In this document: positions 34,189-42,311 of the stretch, one piece after another
How positions within the stretch are numbered: position 1 is the first letter of the stretch
Layout of the letters: every line of letters begins with the position of its first letter
Source: an archaeon
Lineage (GTDB): Archaea; Nanobdellota; Nanobdellia; Pacearchaeales; GW2011-AR1
Direction of reading: 5' to 3'
NCBI GenBank assembly: GCA_018697035.1
Contig: JABHSE010000002.1
Location: 62,001-126,000 of the forward strand
Length of the DNA: 64,000 nt
The notes under the pieces: model-generated
Databases searched by the model: none
Seen by the model: only the letters and a program-made list of their open reading frames with translations
Told to the model about the DNA's origin: nothing
Made by a program: the position numbers and the translations under genes

Positions 34189-34380
34189 ATGCAAGACAAT
34201 AGTTTAGTAGGAATTTTGACATGGATAGTAGGAATCCTGGTATCATTAGCAGTAGGCTCGGGAATGATCGATGGAACACTTTCTATACCAATGATACATT
34301 CAACAATCACAGCTGTCGCCGGCTGGGTAGTTGTAGCAGGCGCAATCATCAGCGTAATCGTATCAATTTTTAGCAAATAA
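34189..34380 (+). CDS. Small hydrophobic membrane protein, 63 aa
   Basis: A 63-residue protein made of two hydrophobic helices (residues 7-24, VGILTWIVGILVSLAVG; residues 41-62, AVAGWVVVAGAIISVIVS) joined by GMIDGTLSIPMIHST. Its size, two-helix form and strong ribosome-binding site resemble small virus- or plasmid-encoded membrane proteins, but no family is recognised. Co-transcribed with the 97-residue membrane protein. Confidence 0.7.
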   Translation: MQDNSLVGILTWIVGILVSLAVGSGMIDGTLSIPMIHSTITAVAGWVVVAGAIISVIVSIFSK

Positions 34381-34675
34381 ATATATCTATATAATTTTTT
34401 TTATTTTTATTTCCAAACATCAACAACAAAAATACAATGTTCACTAACCAAACCTTAGTGCACAATCCGTCCCATGGAGACAAAATTTATTAACAAAAAG
34501 GTTCCAAAAATATTTGAAAGAAGTCAAAACCCCACAGAGTTCATATAATCTAAAAAACACTCCAAAAACACCCAAAGTTCGTACAATATACATTATATGA
34601 CGTTCTTCCAATTAAAAACGAACGGAATTAGCCCGTTTGCACAAACTATTTAATATACGAACGTCTTTTTTTTGA
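34381..34675. other. Intergenic region upstream of HNH gene
   Basis: The gap contains a small hairpin CACTAA-CCAAACC-TTAGTG near 34443, a possible terminator of the membrane genes. A 7-base inverted repeat GACGTTC (34599) / GAACGTC (34658) flanks the tttaatata promoter of the HNH gene. No gene is seen. Confidence 0.5.
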
Positions 34676-35137
34676 ATGGTGATAAAAATATGTAGCAATT
34701 GCTCTAAAGAAAAAGAACATCACGCAAAGGGTCTCTGTTACACCTGTTATAAAAAAATAAATTGGAAACCCAAAATCAAAAAATGCCGCCGTTGCCAAAA
34801 ATCCAGAGCAATCCACGCCAAAAACCTCTGCGCCGGATGCTACAACACAACATTCCACTTAGACAAATCCAAAGCCTATAATCAACGAAAACGAAACAAT
34901 ATAGACCTCAAGACCTTCCGAAAAACAACTAAACAATGTGTCATATGCGAATTCGACAAAATCGTAGATATCCACCACATCGACTTAAACAAAACCAACA
35001 ATTCCCCAAAAAACCTGATCGGCCTATGTCCAAACCACCACAGAATGATTCACAATCACAACTTTCGCCCAGAACTCTTTGTAATACTAAGGCAAAAAGG
35101 CTTTGATCTCCCACTTGAAAACATCCACAAGCCCTAA
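34676..35137 (+). CDS. HNH endonuclease with N-terminal zinc knuckles
   Basis: A 153-residue protein. The N-terminal half has Cys clusters (CSNCSKEK, CYTC, CRRCQKS, CAGC), and the C-terminal half is an HNH domain with CVICEF, VDIHHIDLNKTNNSPKNL and LCPNHHRMIH. Such nucleases are common in mobile DNA. TATA-like tttaatata lies about 24 bases upstream. It is in the accessory region near the XerA-like recombinase. The target is unknown. Confidence 0.85.
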   Translation: MVIKICSNCSKEKEHHAKGLCYTCYKKINWKPKIKKCRRCQKSRAIHAKNLCAGCYNTTFHLDKSKAYNQRKRNNIDLKTFRKTTKQCVICEFDKIVDIHHIDLNKTNNSPKNLIGLCPNHHRMIHNHNFRPELFVILRQKGFDLPLENIHKP

Positions 35138-35533
35138 AATTAAATACATCCTAACAAATTTTAAAACATCCTAACAAATTCTAAGTCAAACATCCAATAA
35201 AGCACCCAACTCCAAACAAAAACGTTCTCAAACACACTTTAAAACACGAAATCAACATAATTTATCTCAAAAACCAACAATATCCCAAAAAACACTCAAA
35301 TCTTAAACGAAAAAGTGAGAGTTAGAAAAAGGCAATTTTACAGGAAAAGTGAGACAATAAATAACACTACTAAACCAAAAAAATAACAACCATATCTAAC
35401 TATAAAAGTTCGCATAATAACAAAATAATAATAACAAAAATAAAACAAAATAGTTATTCGGTTTAACGAAAACAAAAAACATAGTCCCAAACATAACAAT
35501 ACAAGATTCTAAAATTTCAATAAACAATTAAAT
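35138..35533. other. Repeat-bearing intergenic region
   Basis: This 396-base gap has a tandem repeat acatcctaacaaattytaa (two copies near 35147 and 35166), two AAAAGTGAG motifs (near 35309 and 35348) that mirror the CTCACTTTT motifs of 32783-32960, and TTATTCGGTTTAACGAAAAC at 35454-35473. I see no gene in it. Confidence 0.6.
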
Positions 35534-35812
35534 TTATTTCCCCTTAAAACAATCCCTACAAAGAACAGGCTTACCCTGCGTCGGCTTAAATGGAACCGTC
35601 GTAGCCCTACCGCAATCAGCGCAAACCACATTAAAGTCTCGCCTTTCCCTATTGCCGCCAAACCCACGATCTCTTCCGCCACCCCTATGGTTATCTCTAC
35701 CTTTCTTAAAACACGCATCGCATTTCACAGGTCGACCCTCCGTAGGATTAAACGGAATCTCGCATTCCTCATTACATTCCGAACAAGTTGCCTTGAACAT
35801 TTCTCTTTCCAT
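35534..35812 (-). CDS. Double zinc-ribbon protein with RG-rich linker
   Basis: A 92-residue protein with two similar zinc ribbons: CSECNEECEIPFNPTEGRPV + CDAC, and CADCGRATTVPFKPTQGKPV + CRDC, a CxxC-x17-CxxC type. The 30-residue linker is rich in Arg and Gly (HRGGGRDRGFGG), typical of RNA binding. It shares a divergent promoter with the recombinase gene; TATA ttttatagtt lies about 27 bases upstream. Probably nucleic-acid binding. Confidence 0.8.
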   Translation of the reverse strand: MEREMFKATCSECNEECEIPFNPTEGRPVKCDACFKKGRDNHRGGGRDRGFGGNRERRDFNVVCADCGRATTVPFKPTQGKPVLCRDCFKGK

Positions 35813-35862
35813 ATCAACATCTCAAAATATAACTATAAAAACCTTCGCATCCCAACCTAAAC

Positions 35863-35868
35863 AGGTGA
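35863..35868 (+). promoter_or_regulatory. Ribosome-binding site of the tyrosine recombinase
   Basis: AGGTGA ends four bases before the ATG at 35873, supporting that start and a transcript with a leader. Confidence 0.65.
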
Positions 35869-35872
35869 CAAA

Positions 35873-36697
35873 ATGAATAACCAACAGTTCCTAAAAAAGC
35901 TCGAAATAGAGCTCAAAATCTCCAAAGCATCACCACACACAATAAAAAACTACACCAAACAAAACCAAGTCCTCCTAGACTTCACAAAAAAAGAATCACA
36001 ACAAATCACAACAGACGACATCAAATACTATCTCGCCGAAAATCTAACAACATCCGCCGCCGCAACAATAACCCTCTTTTTAGCCGCAATAAAATACGCT
36101 CATATAACAATTCTCAAAAACGACCCAACTCTAACAATCAAACGACCCAAAAAAGAAAACCACCTCCCAACAACTCTTTCAAAGAAAGAAGTCAAACTCT
36201 TACTCTCCCAAATCAAAAATGAAAAATCAAACCTAATGATAAGCTTAATCTACGCCGCAGGATTACGGGTCTCAGAATTAACAAACCTAAAAATACAAGA
36301 CCTAAATCTACCAGAAAAAATCGGCCACATTCGCCAAGCCAAAGGAAACAAAGACAGAATATTCAACATCCCAGATTTCCTCTTTGACCAAATAGAACAT
36401 CAAATAAAGAGACAAACAAAACAAAACCAAGAATACTTATTCTCAGGAAGAATCGGAAAAATATCAACAAGAAACATTCAAAAAATTGTTTCCCAAGCCG
36501 CAAAACGAGCTGATCTAAAAAACGTCCACACTCACACACTCCGACATTCCTTCGCAACCCATCTCCTAGAAGACGGAATCGACATCCGAAAAATCCAAGA
36601 ACTACTAGGTCACGCAAACCTATCCACTACACAAATCTACACCCACGTTTCAAATGAAGAAATCAAAAAAATAAAATCTCCAATAGAATCATTATAA
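35873..36697 (+). CDS. xerA: XerA/XerC-type tyrosine recombinase
   Basis: A 274-residue site-specific recombinase, near the length of archaeal XerA. It has an N-terminal SAM-like core-binding domain (SPHTIKNYTKQNQVLLDF) and a catalytic domain with GLRVSELTNL (Arg I), KGNKDR (Lys), HTLRHSFATHLLE (His-x-x-Arg), LGHANLSTT (His) and IYTHVS (nucleophile Tyr), all present. It could resolve chromosome dimers or act on the nearby 20-bp palindromes. The recombinase-domain gene follows one base after its stop. Confidence 0.92.
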   Translation: MNNQQFLKKLEIELKISKASPHTIKNYTKQNQVLLDFTKKESQQITTDDIKYYLAENLTTSAAATITLFLAAIKYAHITILKNDPTLTIKRPKKENHLPTTLSKKEVKLLLSQIKNEKSNLMISLIYAAGLRVSELTNLKIQDLNLPEKIGHIRQAKGNKDRIFNIPDFLFDQIEHQIKRQTKQNQEYLFSGRIGKISTRNIQKIVSQAAKRADLKNVHTHTLRHSFATHLLEDGIDIRKIQELLGHANLSTTQIYTHVSNEEIKKIKSPIESL

Positions 36698-36698
36698 A

Positions 36699-37229
36699 AT
36701 GCCATGCAAAAAATGCGGATACACTGAAAAGAATCAAACCAAGATATTCGGGTCCCCACTCTGCAAAATCTGCAAAACTTTCGCGCCATCAAACCCAAAA
36801 GATTTCCAAAATTACATAATCAAAAAAATAGATTGGAAAATTCTGGACACATTCAGAATCCACGGACATGCTCCCGGAACAAAACAAAAACAAGGCATGC
36901 AGAAAATGGCGCAAATCGGCAGACTCCAAGGTAGACCACCACTAGGTTACGACGTTGTAAATGGAAACCTAATACCAAACGAAGAATCAATAAAAGTCCG
37001 ATCCCTATTCACAACATTCCTAGCTCGAAACTACTCCTTAAACTCCCTCTCCAAAAACTTCTCACTATCAGTCAATGGTTTAAAAAAAATCCTAACCAAT
37101 CGAACATACTTGGGAGAAATAAAATTCGACAACAAAATCCACAAAGGCGACCACCAAGCAATCATTAGCCCAGAAAGATTCTACGCTGCACAGCGAAAAC
37201 TAAAAGACTATCTCAACCCAAGAAAATAA
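36699..37229 (+). CDS. Zinc-ribbon plus 'recombinase' domain protein lacking resolvase domain
   Basis: A 176-residue protein. An N-terminal zinc ribbon (CKKCGYT, CKICK) is followed from about residue 60 by the DNA-binding recombinase domain of large serine recombinases: GRLQGRPPLGYDVVNGNLIP, EESIKVRSLFTTFL, LTNRTYLGEIKF and HQAIISPERF. The catalytic serine resolvase domain is absent, and the gene is not obviously truncated. It is one base after xerA and probably co-transcribed, so it may be a DNA-binding partner of that enzyme. This is inference. Confidence 0.78.
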   Translation: MPCKKCGYTEKNQTKIFGSPLCKICKTFAPSNPKDFQNYIIKKIDWKILDTFRIHGHAPGTKQKQGMQKMAQIGRLQGRPPLGYDVVNGNLIPNEESIKVRSLFTTFLARNYSLNSLSKNFSLSVNGLKKILTNRTYLGEIKFDNKIHKGDHQAIISPERFYAAQRKLKDYLNPRK

Positions 37230-37283
37230 TTCAAAACACTTTTTAATTTATTAGTCTCAACCTAAACATACAACAAACCCAAC

Positions 37284-37329
37284 TTCCATGAGAAATGCGC
37301 TGCCGAAGGTGGCGCAATTTTACATGGAA
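37284..37329 (+). repeat. 46-bp palindromic element, copy 7
   Basis: TTCCATGAG-AAATGCG at left, loop stem GCTGCC-GAA-GGTGGC, and CGCAATTTTACATGGAA at right. The stem differs from copy 5 (GGCGTC/GATGCC) on both sides. It separates convergent genes (recombinase-domain gene and rpsI). Confidence 0.88.
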
Positions 37330-37355
37330 AAAATCAGTCAACAAAAAACCAAACC

Positions 37356-37766
37356 CTACCTCTTAGAGCTCTGCCTATTCGCCCGAGCCTTAGAATCCCC
37401 AGGCTTACAAGCCTCTTTCCGTCGAGTATCAGCAATTAACATATTCCTATCATAAGCTAAAAAAGCATTACGAACATCATCTTTCTTCGTAAAAGCAACA
37501 ATAGCTTTAGCAATAGCCAAACGTCCCGCCTCAACCTGACAAGCAATACCACCACCAGTAATATTCAAAGCAATATCAAAATCCAACTTCCCCAAAACTT
37601 CCTTCGCAATAATCAAAGGCTCACTAATCTCAAGCTGTTGCAAATTAGATAAATAAACTAAAGGCCTCTTGTTAAAAGTCACAACACCAGTCCCAGCCTC
37701 AATCGTAGCCTTAGCAACCGCAGTCTTCCGCTTTCCAGAAACAACCATCTTACTATTCATTTTCAT
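37356..37766 (-). CDS. rpsI: 30S ribosomal protein uS9
   Basis: A 136-residue protein with the S9 pattern: VVSGKRKTAVAKATIEAG, NITGGGIACQVEAGRLAIAKA and the basic C-terminus RRKEACKPGDSKARANRQSSKR whose tail reaches the P-site tRNA. The first ATG overlaps the uL13 stop as ATGA. It is the last gene of the S13-to-S9 operon; rpoN, which follows S9 in many archaea, is instead about 9 kb away. Confidence 0.96.
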   Translation of the reverse strand: MKMNSKMVVSGKRKTAVAKATIEAGTGVVTFNKRPLVYLSNLQQLEISEPLIIAKEVLGKLDFDIALNITGGGIACQVEAGRLAIAKAIVAFTKKDDVRNAFLAYDRNMLIADTRRKEACKPGDSKARANRQSSKR

Positions 37767-38158
37767 TTCAACAACCTCACAATCTCAGCAACACTAGCAA
37801 ATTTCATAGGCTTTCGATGATTCAACTTAACAGCATCCTTATTCTCTCCACCAACATAAACTTTCAACTCCCGAAACGCATCTCGTCCCTTAGCTCTATC
37901 TCGAGGCAACATTCCCCGAATCATTCGCTTAACCAACTTATCAGCAACTCTAGGATATTTAGGCCCCTTCATCGAACCACCCGAACCCATCTCCCTCTTA
38001 GCCAAAATTTTTACAGCTAACAACTTCTTATCCCCAGAAATAATAATCTTCTCACAATTCAAAACATCAACTTCATTCCCCTTCAACAAGTCCTTAGCGA
38101 CAACGCTAGCGAGTCTACCAAAAACAGCACCTTCACCATCATAAACAATCTTTCCCAT
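37763..38158 (-). CDS. rplM: 50S ribosomal protein uL13
   Basis: A 131-residue protein with archaeal L13 features: GAVFGRLASVVAKDLLKGN, EKIIISGDK, KGPKYPRVADKLVKRMIRGM and LPRDRAKGRDAFRELKVY. The start overlaps the eL18 stop as TAATG and the stop overlaps uS9. A normal operon position. Confidence 0.96.
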   Translation of the reverse strand: MGKIVYDGEGAVFGRLASVVAKDLLKGNEVDVLNCEKIIISGDKKLLAVKILAKREMGSGGSMKGPKYPRVADKLVKRMIRGMLPRDRAKGRDAFRELKVYVGGENKDAVKLNHRKPMKFASVAEIVRLLK

Positions 38159-38526
38159 TATCGCAAAATATCCAAACCATTTAATTCCGGATTCTTCTTA
38201 ACTTCATCAATAATAGAAACAAAAGTTCCCTTAACATTTTTAATTTTTCCCAAAGCCTTCTCGCTAATAGACCAAGCAACAATTCTTTTCGGCTCACTTA
38301 AATCTCCAGCACTAAGAACTTTCCCCGCAATCAAAACATCTCCCTTAAGCATATCAATATCTTTCAAATTCACAGCAGGCCATCGTCTCTTAGGTCTCGC
38401 CAATTCCTTAGCAACCACAGGATTAGTCTTCTTCAACTTAACAATCAAATTCACCAATTCACTATCCATTTTAGAACTCATTCTTTTTTCAATCTTACTC
38501 TTATTAATCCCAAATTCCTTTGCCAT
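38158..38526 (-). CDS. rpl18e: 50S ribosomal protein eL18
   Basis: A 122-residue archaeal/eukaryotic ribosomal protein: NLIVKLKKTNPVVAKELARP, RRWPAVNLKDIDML and VLIAGKVLSAGDL. The ATG at 38526 overlaps the rpoD stop codon (TGATG). Its position between RpoD and uL13 is conserved in archaea. Confidence 0.95.
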   Translation of the reverse strand: MAKEFGINKSKIEKRMSSKMDSELVNLIVKLKKTNPVVAKELARPKRRWPAVNLKDIDMLKGDVLIAGKVLSAGDLSEPKRIVAWSISEKALGKIKNVKGTFVSIIDEVKKNPELNGLDILR

Positions 38527-39233
38527 CACTTAACAGCCTTAGAAACCAAACTCAAGTTATCCTTAAGTGACTTACAAGCTTCCACAAAAATTTTCTTAGC
38601 CTCAATCTGACCCCATGACTCAATCACAAAAACCAACTCATTCCCAAACGAAATCTCAACACCAGGATACTCCTTCATGTCCTCATCATCCAAATCACAC
38701 ATCCAAGCATTCTTCACCTTAACATTTTCCCCATACATCTCGAAAACTTCAGGATAAAGTGCAACCAACTCAGTTTGCTTCTCTCCCTCTTTAGAAATCT
38801 TTATCGACGGCAAATGCTTATAATAAACAAGTCCAGGCATAAACTTCGCATGATTAATTCCTTTACCTGTTTTAGCCCTAGCAACAATTTCAAGTTGCTG
38901 ACCCTCACTCAACAAAACAATCGGAGTCTCCGGATAAACAATATCATCTCCAAGATTACCTGCTAAAACCATCTCACCTTCGCCCTTACCCTTGGCCTTA
39001 AGTTTAAACTCCAATACATCATCTTTCTTCATCTTCTGATTCTTCAAGCTAAGCAAACCCAATCGATGCGCAATAATTTCATCATACAAAGCAGAATCAT
39101 TCTTGTAAATATCACACTCATCAATAGCCAAAATATCAATCTCACCAACACTTCGTCGAATAGCATTAGCCAAACTCACATTCATATCAGCACCAAAGAC
39201 AATTTCCTCGCTTGTATTTTTTATCATTTCCAT
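38526..39233 (-). CDS. rpoD: DNA-directed RNA polymerase subunit D
   Basis: A 235-residue Rpb3/RpoA-like assembly subunit. The N-terminal MSLANAIRRSVGEI-type dimer motif reads VSLANAIRRSVGEIDILAID, followed by EIIAHRLGLLSL. The central domain has no Cys cluster for the Fe-S site found in some archaea (GEGEMVLAGNLGDD region). Located between uS11 and eL18 as usual. Confidence 0.95.
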   Translation of the reverse strand: MEMIKNTSEEIVFGADMNVSLANAIRRSVGEIDILAIDECDIYKNDSALYDEIIAHRLGLLSLKNQKMKKDDVLEFKLKAKGKGEGEMVLAGNLGDDIVYPETPIVLLSEGQQLEIVARAKTGKGINHAKFMPGLVYYKHLPSIKISKEGEKQTELVALYPEVFEMYGENVKVKNAWMCDLDDEDMKEYPGVEISFGNELVFVIESWGQIEAKKIFVEACKSLKDNLSLVSKAVK

Positions 39234-39265
39234 ATAGTATTTTTTCGAATTATCAGTTTATAATT

Positions 39266-39652
39266 CTATGGTCTTCGACCTCTTCGACCTCCCTTCTTCT
39301 TTGGTCCACCACGAGCAACCTTCGTCGTCTCCGCCATACTCAAAACTTTCATCCCTTCCTTCGTCAAAGTCCGAACAATCGCACCAGCACCAGGCCCAAT
39401 CCCAGTCGCACCGGTCTGCCCCTTCATCCGAACATAAACAGAACTAATCCTATAATCCCTACAAATCTCCTGAACCTTCTTTGCAATAAACATGGCAATC
39501 GTCGGATTCGCTCTCATTCTATCATGCTTCGTAATCTGCCCACCTGAAGTCCGACCAATCGTATTTCCAGCCAGATCAGTAACGGTTGCAATCGTATTAT
39601 TAAAGCTCGCATAGATATTCACAATTCCAATATTCTCTTCATTTTTTGCCAT
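39266..39652 (-). CDS. rpsK: 30S ribosomal protein uS11
   Basis: A 128-residue protein: GIVNIYASFNNTIATVTDLA, TIGRTSGGQITKHDRMRANP, ISSVYVRMKGQTGATGIGPG, and the basic C-terminus GGPKKKGGRRGRRP, characteristic of archaeal S11. Coupled to uS4 by TAATG. Confidence 0.97.
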   Translation of the reverse strand: MAKNEENIGIVNIYASFNNTIATVTDLAGNTIGRTSGGQITKHDRMRANPTIAMFIAKKVQEICRDYRISSVYVRMKGQTGATGIGPGAGAIVRTLTKEGMKVLSMAETTKVARGGPKKKGGRRGRRP

Positions 39653-40200
39653 TATTCTTTTTTAACCTCAACATTTTCTTCTTCGACCTTATCCACATCT
39701 TCTTTAGCTTCCTCAACAGGTGCTTCCTCTTTCTTAATCTTAACCTTCCGCTCCTTCAAAGAAATTTTATCTTCCAAGTCAATAGTCACAACAAACGACG
39801 GAACGTTAACAACCTTCCCATCAACTAAAACATTCTTATGAACAATCAACTGTCGAGCACCCTTAGTAGTTGTAGCCAATTTCTTCTTAACAATAAAAGT
39901 TTGCAATCTCCTCTCAAAAACATTTTCCTCGGTCAAAGCCAAAACGTCACTAATATCAACAATACCCATTCCAATCTTATTCAACTTATCAAAAAACTTC
40001 TGCTGCTCAGCGATATCCTTACCAATCAAAGCCTTAGCTCTCCGCCTCAATTTCGAAACCGCAGTCTTAGCCTTCCAAATCTCACGCTTATTCTTCAAAC
40101 CATATCGCTTAACCAGAATATTCTCCTCATCCATCCGAGCCCTATCAAACAACTTCTTAGGCCTACTAAACAATTTTCTTTTGCGTTTTATATCTCCCAT
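39652..40200 (-). CDS. rpsD: 30S ribosomal protein uS4
   Basis: A 182-residue protein starting MGDIKRKRKLFSRPKK; this ATG, two bases after the uS13 stop, is preferred to longer frames that overlap uS13. The S4 RNA-binding domain is RRLQTFIVKKKLATTTKGAR. The C-terminal 30 residues are acidic (APVEEAKEDVDKVEEE), an extension seen in some archaeal S4 proteins. Confidence 0.96.
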   Translation of the reverse strand: MGDIKRKRKLFSRPKKLFDRARMDEENILVKRYGLKNKREIWKAKTAVSKLRRRAKALIGKDIAEQQKFFDKLNKIGMGIVDISDVLALTEENVFERRLQTFIVKKKLATTTKGARQLIVHKNVLVDGKVVNVPSFVVTIDLEDKISLKERKVKIKKEEAPVEEAKEDVDKVEEENVEVKKE

Positions 40201-40201
40201 A

Positions 40202-40675
40202 TTATCCTTTCTTCTTCGCAGCAGCAACAGATGGCTTTCTGTTTTTCCTGAAATTAGATTTAGTTCTCTGTCCTCGCACAGGCAATCCAACAATATGCCG
40301 AATCCCCTTATACGATTTAATTTTCTTAAGTCTCTTTAAATCAAACTCTGTCCTCAGCTTCAAATCAATACCACTAATATGCACATCCTCACCACTATCA
40401 AAATCCTTCTGACGATTTCTTAAAAACACAGGCAACTCTGGAGCTTTCATAAAATCCTCAATCCTAGCCAATTCATCTTTCTCAAAATCCTGAATCTTCT
40501 TTTCCTTATCTAATTCTAAAATCTTACAAACAGCATTAGAAATAGCCCACGAAATCCCATTGATCTTAGTCAAAGCAGATCTTATCTTAATATCTCCACG
40601 AATATCTTTACCTAAAACCCTAACTAAAACAACGTCTTCTTCCTTCTTTCGTTTGTATTCTTTTTTCTCTTCCAT
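40202..40675 (-). CDS. rpsM: 30S ribosomal protein uS13
   Basis: A 157-residue protein with archaeal S13 features: VRVLGKDIRGDIKIRSALTK, INGISWAISNAVC and the C-terminal RGIRHIVGLPVRGQRTKSNF-like core (KGIRHIVGLPVRGQRTKSNF). A charged N-terminal extension (EEKKEYKRKKEE) precedes it. It starts the ribosomal part of the operon, after the DUF655 gene. Confidence 0.96.
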   Translation of the reverse strand: MEEKKEYKRKKEEDVVLVRVLGKDIRGDIKIRSALTKINGISWAISNAVCKILELDKEKKIQDFEKDELARIEDFMKAPELPVFLRNRQKDFDSGEDVHISGIDLKLRTEFDLKRLKKIKSYKGIRHIVGLPVRGQRTKSNFRKNRKPSVAAAKKKG

Positions 40676-40676
40676 C

Positions 40677-41213
40677 TTAAAAAATGAACAGATTATGCCT
40701 TTGCATTTCTGTCAACTCCTCCATAATTCTTTTACCGATAACCTTATCTGGCGACGGCAAGTTCGCGACACGTTCCTTAATGTCTTCAAACGATTCGAAT
40801 TCTTTTTCTTCCCTAGCCGCAAGAATAGCGCTCGTGTGCTTTTTCCCCAAACCAGGCAACAATTCAAATTGATGAAGTCGAGTATTTATAGCTTGCGCCT
40901 TATTAAAAAATTTCACAAACCTTTCTTCATCTTTCAAAACAAATTCGTCAACAAAATCCTCAAGCTGAGCCTTCGCAGTCTCTGTTAACTTCTCTCTCGG
41001 ACATCTCCCCAAAATATACTGAACCTTATCCCTTTTCCCATCTCCAATATAAGCTCTCTCTCCAACATCAAATTTCTCTCCCCTTCTCGGAACAAGTTGC
41101 AACAAAGTAAATCCACCTTCTCCAATAGCCTGCGCTAACGGCATTCCTCTATTCTCTAAAGGATATCCATATGGCAAAAAATCCAAAACAATTGCAAATT
41201 CTTCCTTAGTCAT
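40677..41213 (-). CDS. DUF655 family nucleic-acid-binding protein
   Basis: A 178-residue archaeal protein of the DUF655 family: VLDFLPYGYPLE at the N-terminus, an OB-like part (FDVGERAYIGDGKRDKVQYI) and a helix-hairpin-helix end (LLPGLGKKHTSAILAAREE). It lies between RpoF and uS13 in many archaea and is probably an RNA- or DNA-binding factor linked to translation or transcription. Confidence 0.9.
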   Translation of the reverse strand: MTKEEFAIVLDFLPYGYPLENRGMPLAQAIGEGGFTLLQLVPRRGEKFDVGERAYIGDGKRDKVQYILGRCPREKLTETAKAQLEDFVDEFVLKDEERFVKFFNKAQAINTRLHQFELLPGLGKKHTSAILAAREEKEFESFEDIKERVANLPSPDKVIGKRIMEELTEMQRHNLFIF

Positions 41214-41221
41214 CTCAACTC

Positions 41222-41524
41222 CTACCTAAATTTTTGAGTAACTTCCAAAATCTTATTTACTTCATCCGCGTCAAGCGAGACGTCAATTATCACCTTATTC
41301 AATTCACTAGCATCAGTTGGAACGAAATCAACAATCTTCACAATATATTCATCCTTCAGCTTAATCAAATCAAGCGCCCTAAGTTCTTCTTCTAACTCCT
41401 TTGCTTTATCAAAACCCAAAACATCAAAATTCTTTACAAACTTCTTAATCTCCTCAGCCTTCTCAGAATCCCCAACTAACTCAACAACTTCAGCCATACT
41501 AACAGGTCTAGATTCTTTTATCAT
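41222..41524 (-). CDS. rpoF: DNA-directed RNA polymerase subunit F (Rpb4-like)
   Basis: A 100-residue helical subunit that forms the stalk with RpoE. It begins IKESRPVSMAEVVEL and has LEEELRALDLIKLKDEYIVK and IVDFVPTDASELNKV. The start overlaps the eL21 stop (ATGA). The L21e-RpoF-DUF655 order is a standard archaeal arrangement. Confidence 0.93.
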   Translation of the reverse strand: MIKESRPVSMAEVVELVGDSEKAEEIKKFVKNFDVLGFDKAKELEEELRALDLIKLKDEYIVKIVDFVPTDASELNKVIIDVSLDADEVNKILEVTQKFR

Positions 41525-41775
41525 CCGAGCACCTTCAAATGAACAGGATGAATAACAAAAGTCTTCAACTTATTCCCATCTTTAATTTCAACTTCCATAA
41601 ATCGACCTCGAGCCGCCGTAACCTTTCCACTCATCCCTCGAAGCCTCGCGGGAAAATTCATACGAACTCCTCTCTCATCAACAACAGCGACCCTAGCACC
41701 ACTATCAATATTCTTAAAGTAAGAACTAAGTTTCAGCTTTCCCTTCTCTCTAACTTTTTTTGTTCGTCTTGCCAT
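41521..41775 (-). CDS. rpl21e: 50S ribosomal protein eL21
   Basis: An 84-residue protein, slightly short for the family: KLKLSSYFKNIDSGARVAVV, GMSGKVTAARGRFMEVEIKD and VIHPVHLKVLG. It is the first gene of a long minus-strand operon running to rpsI. The gap upstream holds its promoter. Confidence 0.93.
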   Translation of the reverse strand: MARRTKKVREKGKLKLSSYFKNIDSGARVAVVDERGVRMNFPARLRGMSGKVTAARGRFMEVEIKDGNKLKTFVIHPVHLKVLG

Positions 41776-41878
41776 TTTATCTTAAATACAGAACTCTTCA
41801 GCGCTGTAACACTCGGACATCTCTATCCTATCAAAACAAGAAAAATTCTATTTAAAAATCTTTCCTCACTCAAAAATT

Positions 41879-42187
41879 CTACCCTCTATCCTCAAATCCA
41901 TCCAAACCATCACTCATCACCAATTCCTCAGCACTCACTTCAGAAATAATAGGATTATCCTCAATCGGAACAGCCTCAATATCTTTCACCTCAACCGAAT
42001 CAACAGTCTTCTCTACCTCACTAACCTTCCCCAATTCCAAATTCCCAGCATCTCTCTCCCTCTCCATATTCTCAACAATCGTCTTAGCCATCTTCTCTCC
42101 CCAAACCTGATACATGCAACGCTCACACATATCCACAACAGAACTCTCATCGACCTCGACCGAACAATAAATACATTTTTTCACCAT
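41879..42187 (-). CDS. Archaeal zinc-ribbon protein, 102 aa
   Basis: A 102-residue protein with an N-terminal zinc site CIYCSVEV ... [20 protein letters not shown], then an acidic, variable C-terminal half. The N-terminal pattern looks conserved among archaea, though I cannot name a function. It lies upstream of the ribosomal operon on the same strand. Confidence 0.75.
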   Translation of the reverse strand: MVKKCIYCSVEVDESSVVDMCERCMYQVWGEKMAKTIVENMERERDAGNLELGKVSEVEKTVDSVEVKDIEAVPIEDNPIISEVSAEELVMSDGLDGFEDRG

Positions 42188-42311
42188 CTTATTTTAAGGC
42201 ACCATCAGTGCATCACCTACGCAATAAATAACCCATTCCTTTTTAAATTTTTATGAGATATATTATAACCAAACACCAAACCTTTAAAAATTAAAGACAC
42301 TATCAATTAAT

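Noticed and set aside
33883..34380. Toxin-antitoxin pair
   Set aside because: Both products are membrane proteins with no recognisable toxin or DNA-binding antitoxin features.
40201..40293. N-terminal extension of uS4
   Set aside because: The extension overlaps the uS13 gene out of frame and lacks family similarity; the ATG at 40200 fits archaeal uS4.
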